From Candidatus Thiodictyon syntrophicum (GTDB lineage: Bacteria > Pseudomonadota > Gammaproteobacteria > Chromatiales > Chromatiaceae): DNA of 64,000 nucleotides. How positions within the stretch are numbered: position 1 is the stretch's first letter; the number at the start of each line of letters is the position of its first letter. The DNA lies in contig NZ_CP020370.1 of assembly GCF_002813775.1 (NCBI RefSeq), positions 2,877,501-2,941,500 of the forward strand, given 5' to 3'. A model generated the notes under the pieces. The model saw nothing but the letters and a program-made list of their open reading frames with translations, was not told the DNA's origin and made no database searches. A program made the position numbers and the translations under genes. Shown here in pieces: positions 25,595 through 33,657 of this stretch.

Positions 25595-27031
25595 ATGATC
25601 TTCCATGCCCGCACGGGCTTTCTCTTCGCGAGCATCCTCAGTCTGGTGATCGGGTTGGCGCTGTGGGCGGCCCTGTGGAGCCAGCGGAATGCGGCGCTGC
25701 ATCACTGGTGCGGCGGCAGTCTCGCCGCCGCGGCGGCGTCCCTGCTGATCGCCCTGCGCGGGTTGGTGCCCGAGGTGCTGGGTTTCACGGTGCCGATCGC
25801 CCTGGCGGTCCTGATGCTGTCGCTGAAGCTCCAGGCCATCCGGCTGGAATTGAATGCCCCCGAGCCCGTTCATCGTCCGGCCCTTCTTCTGCTGGCTGCG
25901 CTGACGGTGTACGAGCTATTGCGCCAGGGGGGCGACGATGGAGTCGGCCATGGTCTCGGTCATTATGCGCATTCCCTCTTTGCCTTGCTCGTTCTATCGC
26001 TCATGAACGCCCGGATTGCCTGGTGGGCAAGTCGCCTGGGGCGTCGGCGAGGGCAGCGCAGCGCGTACTGGATTGCCTGGGCCTTCGGTCTCATGGCCGC
26101 CGCGTACGGTTTTCGCCTCGTGAACGGTACTCTGGGCGGCTTCGATCCGAATCCGCTAGGCCAGCAGGGGTACGACGCATTGCTGCTGGGCCTGACCTCG
26201 TTCGTCGGCATCATCGTCAGCAATATCGCCTGGCTCAGTCTGGCGCTCGAACGGCTGATCCGAGCCCAAGTGGTGGCCGCGGCCACCCAGGCGCGCGCTG
26301 AGGAAAATCGGATACTGAGCGAGCAGATCGTCCAGCTCGAGCGTCAGCGCAGCCTGGGCCTCTTATCGGCATCGCTGGCGCACGAGCTCAATCAGCCGCT
26401 CACCGCCATCCTGACCAACGCGCAGGTTGTGCGACGTGGGCTCGGCAGCAAACGCATCGAGCTGACGCAAGCGCTGGAGTTGCTGGACAAGGTTGTGTAC
26501 AACACCCAGCGTGCCGCTCGCATCCTGGAGCATATCCGCGGGCTCATTCGCCCGTCGCAGATGCGCCGGCAGCCCGTCGATCTCGTTGCGGTCATTCAGG
26601 AAGTGGTCGAACTGGTCGCCGCGCAGGCCCGTGCGCAAGCCTGTCGTCTGGACTGTTCCTTGCCGCAGCGCCCGGTCCGAGTCGCGGGCGACCCGATACA
26701 GATCTCCCAACTCGTGCTCAATGTATTGCGCAATGCAATCGAAGCCACCGCCCTGAGTGCGAAACGCGAGATCGCGGTCCGGCTTTGGGAGGAGGACGAC
26801 GGTGCCCGCCTGCAGGTCCAGGATAGCGGCCCCGGTCTGTCGGCCGAGGCACTTCAGAAGGCCGGGGAGCCGTTCTATACCACCAAGGCGCAGGGTCTGG
26901 GTCTCGGCTTGTCGATCTCACGCACGATCGCCAGGCACCATCACGGGGAACTGACCCTGAGCAACACGGCCGGGGGCGCGCTCTGCGAGCTCAAGTTGCC
27001 GCTGCAATCCATCACATCGCAAACGACCTGA
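25595..27031 (+). CDS. Membrane sensor histidine kinase
   Basis: 478 residues from the ATG at 25595; no strong ribosome site is visible and the in-frame extension upstream translates Rpn debris. Residues 5-220 contain about six or seven hydrophobic segments with no recognised extracytoplasmic sensor domain. A coiled linker (220-250) leads to the phosphoacceptor box ASLAHELNQPLTA (His263), the N box LNVLRNAIEA, DSGPGL and GLGLGLSIS. This is an NtrB/FixL-like orthodox kinase. The response regulator gene begins 4 bases after its stop, so the two form a two-component system. The signal is unknown and may be sensed in the membrane. Confidence 0.9.
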   Translation: MIFHARTGFLFASILSLVIGLALWAALWSQRNAALHHWCGGSLAAAAASLLIALRGLVPEVLGFTVPIALAVLMLSLKLQAIRLELNAPEPVHRPALLLLAALTVYELLRQGGDDGVGHGLGHYAHSLFALLVLSLMNARIAWWASRLGRRRGQRSAYWIAWAFGLMAAAYGFRLVNGTLGGFDPNPLGQQGYDALLLGLTSFVGIIVSNIAWLSLALERLIRAQVVAAATQARAEENRILSEQIVQLERQRSLGLLSASLAHELNQPLTAILTNAQVVRRGLGSKRIELTQALELLDKVVYNTQRAARILEHIRGLIRPSQMRRQPVDLVAVIQEVVELVAAQARAQACRLDCSLPQRPVRVAGDPIQISQLVLNVLRNAIEATALSAKREIAVRLWEEDDGARLQVQDSGPGLSAEALQKAGEPFYTTKAQGLGLGLSISRTIARHHHGELTLSNTAGGALCELKLPLQSITSQTT

Positions 27032-27035
27032 ACCG

Positions 27036-27773
27036 ATGCCACCAGTACCACCTGTTCGCCGTACGGTCACCACCGAGGACCTGCGATGGGGCGAGCGCTG
27101 CTCCCGTGGACTCGTCCTGGTGGTGGACGACGATTGCGAAATCCTCGCCGCCTTTCGTGCCCTGCTCGAGCTTGAGGGCTATGCCTGTGAGACCTACAGC
27201 TCCGCGCTCGCCCTGTTGAAGACGCTCGACCACCCCAGTCCCTGCTTCCCTGGTCCCTGTTGCATTCTTTGCGATGTCATGTTGCCCGAGCTGAACGGGC
27301 TGGAGCTTCAGCGCGCGCTCGCGGCGCTGACGGATACACCCATGCTGTTGATGAGCGGCGTCAGCGGCGCCGCGGAAGTGGCCAGCGCGTTTCGCGCCGG
27401 GGCCCTCGATTTTCTGATCAAACCCATCGACGCGGAGGTCTTGCTCGACGCCGTTGCGAGGGCTTTGGCGGTCAGTTCCGATCGGCAACGGCAGCAGGCG
27501 CGCAAGGGCGAACTGGCGCGGCGCTTTGCGTCGCTCACCAGGCGCGAGCGCGAGGTTGCGCGTCTGGTGGCCCTGGGCCAGCGCAATCAGGCGGTATGCG
27601 ATGGGCTTGGGATCTCGCTGCGTACCGTCAAGCGACATCGCCATCAGGTCATGGAGAAACTGGCGGTCAGCACGCTCGCCGACCTCGTCCGCGCGATGGA
27701 CGAGGTGGATGAACCTCAATCCGGCAATTGCTCTCACAAAGACACGAAGACACAAAGAAACACAGATTATTGA
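27036..27773 (+). CDS. FixJ/LuxR-type response regulator
   Basis: 245 residues. Receiver domain with the acidic cluster Asp31-33, phosphoacceptor Asp80 (ILCDVMLPE), Lys129 (FLIKPID). A LuxR-type helix-turn-helix follows (LTRREREVARLVALGQRNQA ... GISLRTVKRHRHQVMEKL). Partner of the membrane kinase immediately upstream. The last 20 or so residues (EPQSGNCSHKDTKTQRNTDY) are encoded by the dispersed repeat at 27713-27792 and are not part of the fold. The repeat has evidently replaced or extended the native C-terminus. Confidence 0.92.
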   Translation: MPPVPPVRRTVTTEDLRWGERCSRGLVLVVDDDCEILAAFRALLELEGYACETYSSALALLKTLDHPSPCFPGPCCILCDVMLPELNGLELQRALAALTDTPMLLMSGVSGAAEVASAFRAGALDFLIKPIDAEVLLDAVARALAVSSDRQRQQARKGELARRFASLTRREREVARLVALGQRNQAVCDGLGISLRTVKRHRHQVMEKLAVSTLADLVRAMDEVDEPQSGNCSHKDTKTQRNTDY

Positions 27774-27792
27774 AGGCGTTGGGCCGATCACC
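27713..27792. repeat. Dispersed repeat joining two convergent genes
   Basis: About 80 bases nearly identical to 14498-14578. It encodes the C-terminal tail of the response regulator and reaches the stop codon of the convergent RND permease (27788-27790). A weaker relative is at 38540-38600. Confidence 0.8.
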
Positions 27793-30700
27793 GCTCGGCG
27801 GCCGGCGGCAGTTCCGTCGCCAGCCCGGGTGCGCGATGCACCGCGGGGGAGAGCAGCATATAGAAGGCCGGCACCACGAATAGGGTGAAGAGGGTGCCGA
27901 TACCCAAGCCCGTGACGATGACGAGTCCGATGTCGAAGCGGCTGACGGCCCCGGGGCCGCTGGCGATCAAGAGCGGCACCATGGCGACCAGCATGGAGAC
28001 CGTGGTCATGAGGATGGGCCGCAGGCGGATGGTGGAGGCGCGCTCGACCGCCTCGCGCTTGTCCAGGCCCTCGCGCGCGCGCAATTGGTTGGAGAACTCG
28101 ACGATCAGGATGCCGTTCTTGGTCACCAGGCCGATCAGGGTGATGAGGCCCACCTGCGTATAGATATTGATAGTAGCGAAGCCCAGGAACAGGAAGGCCA
28201 TAGCCCCGGCGATGGACAGCGGGACCGACATCAGGATGACGAAGGGGTCGCGCCAGGACTCGAATTGGGCCGCCAGCACCAGATAGATGATCAGGATCGA
28301 GAGGAAGAAGGTGACCTCCAGGGCCGTGCCCTCGCTCTTGAACTGGCGTGATTCACCTTTGAAGTCGAAGCGCACGCCCTGCGGGAAGATGGCCTTGGCC
28401 TGTTCCTCCAGATAGGCGAGGGCCTCGCCCAGTGGCACCCCGGGCGCCTGGACACCGGAGACTGTGATCGAGTTCAATTGCTGGAATTGGGTGCGCTTGG
28501 AGGGTTCTACCTCGTTGCGGATCTTCACCAGGGTGCTCAATGGGACCTGTTCGCCGGCGCTGGTGCGTATGTAGTAGTCCTTCAGGTCGGCCGCGGCGTT
28601 GCGGAAGCGCTGTTCCACCTGGGGGATGACCTTGTAGCTGCGCCCTTCCAGGCTGAACCAGTTCACATAGTCCTCATTCAACATGCCGGCGAGGCTCGCG
28701 CCCAGTTCGGCCATGCTGATGCCCATGGCGCCGGCCAGGTCCCGGTCCACCTCCAGCACGCTGCGCGGGCGCTCCAGCTTCACGTCCTTGGACAGGAACA
28801 TGAACTTGCCGCTGGCCATGGCGGCGCCCAGGAGCTTGTCCACCAGGCCGTCCAATTCCTTATAGTCGCGGTCCGAGACGATGACGAAGTCCACCGGGAT
28901 GCCGTTGCCCGGGGTCGGCAGGCTGGGCAGCGGAAAGACCACGGTATTGAGGCCGGTGATCTGCGCGAGCTTCCCCTGCAATTCCGGCAGAATGGCGTCC
29001 TGGCCGCGGGCGCGCTCGGTGGCCGGTGTGATCTTGAAGCCGCCGAAGGTGTTGGACTGGTCGCCGCCGAAGCCGGCGACGATGAACGAGTCCGTGTGTT
29101 CCGGGATGGACTCGAAGATGGGAAACATCTCCTTGATGTAGTGCACATCGTAGTCGATGGTCGCGGTCTGGGGCGCGGTGGCCATGAAGAACAGGATGCT
29201 CTGGTCCTCGGTGGGGGCCAGTTCCTTCTGCGTCATGCTGTACATGGCATAGATGGCCCCGATGACCACCAGGGCGACCAGCAGCGTCAGCGACGGGAAG
29301 CGCAGCCAACCATGGAGCATGGCGCGGTAGCCGCGGGCCAGGGACTCGAAGACGTGCTCGACACGCAATTCAAAGCGGGTCTGCTCGCCCCCGGGGCGCA
29401 GCACCAAGGCGGAGAGCATGGGCGAGAGGGTGAGCGCCACCACGCCGGAGACCAGCACGGCCCCGGCCAGCGTAAAGGCGAATTCGGTGAACAGGGTGCC
29501 GACCAGCCCGCCCATGAAGCCGATGGGGGCATAGACGGCGACCAGGGTGGTGGTCATGGCGATGATGGGCAGGGCCAGTTCGCGCGCCGCGTCCACGGCC
29601 GCCTGGACGTTGGATTTGCCCATCTCCAGGTGACGGTGGACGTTCTCCACCACCACGATGGCGTCGTCGACCACCAGGCCGATGGCGAGCACCATGGCGA
29701 GCAGGGTGAGCAGGTTGATGGAGAAGCCCATCAGCAGCATCAGGAACCCGACCCCGACGATGGACAGCGGCACCCCCACCGCGGGCACCAGGGCGGCGCG
29801 CAGTGAGCCCAGGGACAGGAAGATCACCAGCAGCACCACGAGCACCGCCTCGGCCAGGGTCTTGAAGACCTCCCGGATCGAGGCCTCGATGAACTCGCTG
29901 GCGTCATAGGGGACGAAGACCTTGAGCCCCTGTGGGAAATCGGCCTGAAGCTTGGGCAGCAGATCGCGCACCCGCTTGGCCACGTCCAGCGGGTTGGCGC
30001 CGGGGGTCTGCTCCACCGCGATGAAGATGGCCGGGTTGCCCTTGTAGAGGGTAGTGGAGTCGTAGTCCGCGGCGCCCAGTTCGACCCGGGCGATGTCGTC
30101 CAGGCGCACCAGGGTGTCGGCCTCGGAGCGGATCACCAGGCGGCGGAAGTCCTCGGCCCGGCTCACGTCCGTGGTGGCCGACAGGTCGATCTGGACCAGG
30201 TCGCCCTTGAGCTTGCCGACGCCGGAGAGATAGTTGTTGGCGCGCAGGACCCGGGTCACGTCGTCCCCGGTCACCCCGAGCGCGGCCATGCGCGCCGGGT
30301 CGAGCCAGATGCGCATGGCGAAGGTCTTGTTGCCGAGCAACTGCGCCTTGGCCACCCCTTGCAGGGCCTGCAATTGGGGCTGGATCACGCGCAGCGCATA
30401 GTCGGTGATCTGGGGCAGGTCCATCTCGCGGCTGTAGAGGGCCAGATACATGAGCGCGGTGGAGTCACCGGTGGTGGAGTCGATGACCGGGTTCTGGGAG
30501 GTCTCCGGCAGGACGTTGATGCGGCTCGCCACCTTGGCCTGGATCTCGGCAATCGCCGCCTTGGGGTCATAGTTGAGGCGCATGTTGGCCTCGATGACCG
30601 AGACCCCGGCGGTGCTGGTGGCGGACAGGAAGTCGATGCCGTCGGCCTCGGCGATGGCCTGTTGCAGCGGGGTGGTGATGAAGCCCTTGACCAGCTCGCT

Positions 30701-30865
30701 GCTGGCCCCCGGATAGGCGGTGGTGATGGTCACCACGGTGTTCTGGGTCTTGGGGTACTGGCGGACCTCCAGATCGATGAAGGCGCGCACCCCCAGGATG
30801 AAGATCAGCAGGCTCACGACGCTCGCGAGTACCGGCCGGTAGACGAAGATGTCGGTGAACTTCAT
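27788..30865 (-). CDS. RND-family multidrug efflux permease (HAE1 type)
   Basis: 1,025 residues, normal length for an AcrB/MexB-type inner-membrane proton antiporter. The start MKFTDIFVYRPVLASVVSL is the usual amphipathic helix plus TM1. TM4 carries the proton-relay pair Asp400-Asp401 (GLVVDDAIVVVENVH) and TM10 carries Lys916 (LVTKNGILIVEFSN). Large periplasmic loops follow TM1 and TM7. Its ATG overlaps the stop of the adaptor gene by 4 bases. No outer-membrane channel gene is in the window, so it probably uses a TolC encoded elsewhere. Confidence 0.95.
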   Translation of the reverse strand: MKFTDIFVYRPVLASVVSLLIFILGVRAFIDLEVRQYPKTQNTVVTITTAYPGASSELVKGFITTPLQQAIAEADGIDFLSATSTAGVSVIEANMRLNYDPKAAIAEIQAKVASRINVLPETSQNPVIDSTTGDSTALMYLALYSREMDLPQITDYALRVIQPQLQALQGVAKAQLLGNKTFAMRIWLDPARMAALGVTGDDVTRVLRANNYLSGVGKLKGDLVQIDLSATTDVSRAEDFRRLVIRSEADTLVRLDDIARVELGAADYDSTTLYKGNPAIFIAVEQTPGANPLDVAKRVRDLLPKLQADFPQGLKVFVPYDASEFIEASIREVFKTLAEAVLVVLLVIFLSLGSLRAALVPAVGVPLSIVGVGFLMLLMGFSINLLTLLAMVLAIGLVVDDAIVVVENVHRHLEMGKSNVQAAVDAARELALPIIAMTTTLVAVYAPIGFMGGLVGTLFTEFAFTLAGAVLVSGVVALTLSPMLSALVLRPGGEQTRFELRVEHVFESLARGYRAMLHGWLRFPSLTLLVALVVIGAIYAMYSMTQKELAPTEDQSILFFMATAPQTATIDYDVHYIKEMFPIFESIPEHTDSFIVAGFGGDQSNTFGGFKITPATERARGQDAILPELQGKLAQITGLNTVVFPLPSLPTPGNGIPVDFVIVSDRDYKELDGLVDKLLGAAMASGKFMFLSKDVKLERPRSVLEVDRDLAGAMGISMAELGASLAGMLNEDYVNWFSLEGRSYKVIPQVEQRFRNAAADLKDYYIRTSAGEQVPLSTLVKIRNEVEPSKRTQFQQLNSITVSGVQAPGVPLGEALAYLEEQAKAIFPQGVRFDFKGESRQFKSEGTALEVTFFLSILIIYLVLAAQFESWRDPFVILMSVPLSIAGAMAFLFLGFATINIYTQVGLITLIGLVTKNGILIVEFSNQLRAREGLDKREAVERASTIRLRPILMTTVSMLVAMVPLLIASGPGAVSRFDIGLVIVTGLGIGTLFTLFVVPAFYMLLSPAVHRAPGLATELPPAAER

Positions 30866-31974
30866 TGCGGCTTGGTCCCGGCCGGTGTCGGCGCCGGCGC
30901 CGTGCCCGCGGCGTCCTTGATCTGGACCTCCTGGTCGTTGCTGAGTTTCACCTGCCCGGCGGAGACCACGAGATCCCCGGCCTTGAGCCCGCTCGTCACC
31001 GTCACCTCGTCGCCGCGCACCTGGCCGGTCTCGATCTGGCGCCGCTGCGCCTTGGGCTTGCCGTCCTTCGTCTCGACCAGGAACACCGAGTCGCCGTAGG
31101 TGTTGAAGGTGATCACCTCCCGCGGCAGGGTCAGCACCCGGTCCTGCGTCGGCAACAGCGTCTCGACCCGGGCGAACATACCGGGGCGCAGTTCCAGCTT
31201 CGGGTTGGCGAAGCGGGCGCGCACCTGTACGCTGCGTGTGCCCTTGTCCACCCCGGGGGTGATGGCGGCGATGCTGCCCTGGAAGGCCTGGTCCGGGTAG
31301 GCGGCCACCCGCACCCGCACCGGCTGGCCGACCCGGATGCGGCCGATCTCGCGCTCCGGCAGTGAATAGTCGACATAGAGCGGGTCCAGGGCCTGCAACA
31401 GGACGATGGGGGTGCCCTCCTTGAGGAACTGGCCCAGGTCGACCTTGCGGATGCCGAGCTGGCCGTCGAAGGGGGCGCGGATCACCTTCTTGTCGATGGT
31501 CGCCTGCTTGGCCTTGACCAGGGCGCGGGCCTGGTCCATCTGGGCGGTGGTGTCGTCGACATCGCCCTGGGAGACCACCTTGCCCTTCAGCAGCGAGCTG
31601 TTGCGTCCGAGCTTGAGGGCGGCGAGCCGCTCCGCCGCCTTGAGCCCCTCCAGGTCCGCCTGGTCGACATCGTCATCCAGGCGCACCAGGATATCGCCCT
31701 GGCGGACCCGCACCCCGGAGTCGAAGCGGATCTCCTGGACCTGCCCGGCCACCTGGTTGCTGACCTCCACGCCCTGGACCGCCTGGACCGAGCCCACCGC
31801 GTCCAGGGTCGGCTCCCAACTGGTCTCGCGCACCGGCGCCACCGCGACCACGGGGGCCGGCATGGGCTGCGAAAACATGGCGATCTGGCCCTGGATCTGG
31901 CGAAACTTGACAAAGGCCAGGGCGCCGATCACGGCGGCCAGGATCAGGAGTACCAGGAGGAAGCGTCGGAGCAT
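30862..31974 (-). CDS. RND efflux periplasmic adaptor subunit
   Basis: 370 residues. N-terminal membrane anchor or signal (residues 4-22), a lipoyl half-motif (GSVQAVQGVEVSNQVAGQV), an alpha-hairpin (about 105-150), the second lipoyl half (IRAPFDGQLGIRKVDLGQFL), beta-barrel and membrane-proximal domains. It bridges the permease to an outer-membrane channel. First gene of a two-gene operon with the permease. No regulator gene is adjacent, but the two-component system converging from 25.6 kb is a candidate. Confidence 0.93.
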   Translation of the reverse strand: MLRRFLLVLLILAAVIGALAFVKFRQIQGQIAMFSQPMPAPVVAVAPVRETSWEPTLDAVGSVQAVQGVEVSNQVAGQVQEIRFDSGVRVRQGDILVRLDDDVDQADLEGLKAAERLAALKLGRNSSLLKGKVVSQGDVDDTTAQMDQARALVKAKQATIDKKVIRAPFDGQLGIRKVDLGQFLKEGTPIVLLQALDPLYVDYSLPEREIGRIRVGQPVRVRVAAYPDQAFQGSIAAITPGVDKGTRSVQVRARFANPKLELRPGMFARVETLLPTQDRVLTLPREVITFNTYGDSVFLVETKDGKPKAQRRQIETGQVRGDEVTVTSGLKAGDLVVSAGQVKLSNDQEVQIKDAAGTAPAPTPAGTKPQ

Positions 31975-32202
31975 GGGGGGCCTTTGGGGGTCGGTAAATC
32001 GCGATGGTCAAAGAACGTCGTGCGGCGAATGAATGCAAACGGGCGCTGAGGCTGGCGCCGCTCTGACCCCCGATTATACGGCCTGGACCTTGCCGGGTCG
32101 CCGTCGGGGTTGTTGTCGGCGCAGCACGTCTCGCTTCGGACCGGCCGCGCTGCCCCCATGTTCCTGACTCTGTTATCTGGCTAACGTGTGGAGACCTGTG
32201 TG

Positions 32203-32967
32203 ATGACCGACCTGCGGTGCGATCTTGAGGCGAGCGCGATGCGTATCCATCCGGCGGGCGAGTACCGCGCCATGGAGGAACTCGAGGTCATCCGGGAACT
32301 CGTGGCGGTGCGCGGCCGGAGGGTCCTGGAGTTGGGCTGCGGGGCGGCCTGGATGACCCGCCTGCTGGTGGACCCGCTGGGGGCGGCGGCGGTCACGGCG
32401 ACCGAGGTGGACCGCGTCCAGCACGCGAAGAACCTGGCGCTGGGGGACCTGCCGTCGGTCAGCTTCCGCCTCGGCGGGGCCGAGGCCATCGCGGACCCGG
32501 ACGGGGCCTATGATCTGGTGTTCCTGTTCAAGTCGCTCCACCATGTCCCGCCGGAACTGATGGACCGGGCGCTGGCCGAGATCCATCGGGTGCTCAAGCC
32601 GGGCGGCCTGCTCTACTGCTTGGAGCCGGTCTACCAGGGTCCCTTCAATGACGTGATGCGCCTGATCCAGGACGAGAAGGAGGTCCGTGAGGCGGCCTTC
32701 GCGGCCTTGCAGCGGGCGGTGGGGCAGGGGCGCTTTGGCCTGGCGGCGGAGGTCTTTTTCGCGTCCGCGGGGACCTTTCCGGATTGGCCGAGCTTCGAGT
32801 CGCGCTTCGTCGATGTGACCCACAGCGAGCGCAACCTGGATGCCGCGCGGCGCGCGGTCATCCGCGCTGCCTTCGAGCGCCATTTGACCCCGACCGGTGC
32901 CAGGTTCAGCAAGCCGCATCGGGTGGACCTGTTGCGCCGGGAGGGCCCGGGGTGCGATGAGAACTGA
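32203..32967 (+). CDS. Class I SAM-dependent methyltransferase
   Basis: 254 residues from the ATG at 32203 with GGAG 9 bases upstream; a GTG at 32188 is also in frame. Rossmann-type methyltransferase with motif I VLELGCGAAW, acidic motif II (VTATEVDR), and LVFLFKSLHHVPPELMDRAL with the post-motif EIHRVLKPGGLLYCLEP typical of the Methyltransf_11/25 group (small-molecule methylation). Substrate unknown. A repeat element starts about 24 bases after its stop. Confidence 0.85.
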   Translation: MTDLRCDLEASAMRIHPAGEYRAMEELEVIRELVAVRGRRVLELGCGAAWMTRLLVDPLGAAAVTATEVDRVQHAKNLALGDLPSVSFRLGGAEAIADPDGAYDLVFLFKSLHHVPPELMDRALAEIHRVLKPGGLLYCLEPVYQGPFNDVMRLIQDEKEVREAAFAALQRAVGQGRFGLAAEVFFASAGTFPDWPSFESRFVDVTHSERNLDAARRAVIRAAFERHLTPTGARFSKPHRVDLLRREGPGCDEN

Positions 32968-32990
32968 TGTGGTGACCGAGATCCCGGGTA

Positions 32991-33063
32991 CGTTGTCGTT
33001 GTCGTTGTCGTAATCGAATAATCCGACCACGATTACGACAACGACAACGACAACGACAACGAC
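32991..33063. repeat. Hexamer palindrome element, copy A (no core)
   Basis: Three GTTGTC units plus GTAATCG (32991-33016) are perfectly inverted at 33030-33055, where four GACAAC units continue to 33063. This gives a 26-bp perfect stem with a 13-base loop. Unlike copies B-D it lacks the 52-base core. Confidence 0.9.
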
Positions 33064-33657
33064 GCCCGGTCCGTGAGAACGTCCGGTAGCGGTAGCTGTA
33101 GGGTAAACCGATGCGTACCCTCACGAAGCCCGTGTCCAAGGCATAAACCTCGACCAAATGTATAGTACGGTAGCAGGATGTGGCGCGTAACCCCGGCCTC
33201 GATCGTCGTTCCGGCCGCGACCGGCGATCGGCGTAGGGTGCGCCGCGCGCACCTTGTGCTGAGACGCACCGGCATCGCGGTGGCACGGGTGCGCGCGGTG
33301 CACCCTACGGGCTTTCCGGCCGGAACGACGAGCGAGGCCCGTGTGACCCCGAACTGCCCCCGCCGCCGGCCCCGCCAGAGGCTTAAGTCACCAAATGCGA
33401 GGGGCGAGGCAGCGCCCGCGTCTCCAGACACCAGCCGACCGACCCGCGGCGATCCCCAGACCGCCGCCGCCCGGTTGCGGTGAAGGCCCTCAATCAGCAT
33501 TATGGGCGGATCGGCGTCGATCATCGCCCCGGCGATCCCGCGAGCGGCGGGGTCCCCGGGCGATTTCCGGAAGGCCTCATACGAAAAGGAGCGCGGGCGT
33601 TCCGCCCCCGGTGGTGAAGCCGTCGGGGCGGGACGCCCCGACTCCCAAGGAACCGAC
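33064..33657. other. Gene-free repeat region upstream of ovoA
   Basis: About 590 bases with no supported gene. It contains the nested palindrome at 33195-33339 and short GC palindromes close to ovoA (for example 33631-33651, GTCGGGGCG / CGCCCCGAC). The ovoA promoter should be here, but none is evident. Confidence 0.4.
33195..33339. repeat. Nested palindrome, family 1, with different inner palindrome
   Basis: Outer arms 33195-33216 (GGCCTCGATCGTCGTTCCGG) and 33318-33339 are inverted with 21 of 22 matches. The inner pair (33233-33253 and 33288-33308, GTAGGGTGCGCCGCGCGC / inverse) differs from the GTGGAC palindrome of the copies at 8.2 and 15.5 kb. Confidence 0.85.
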
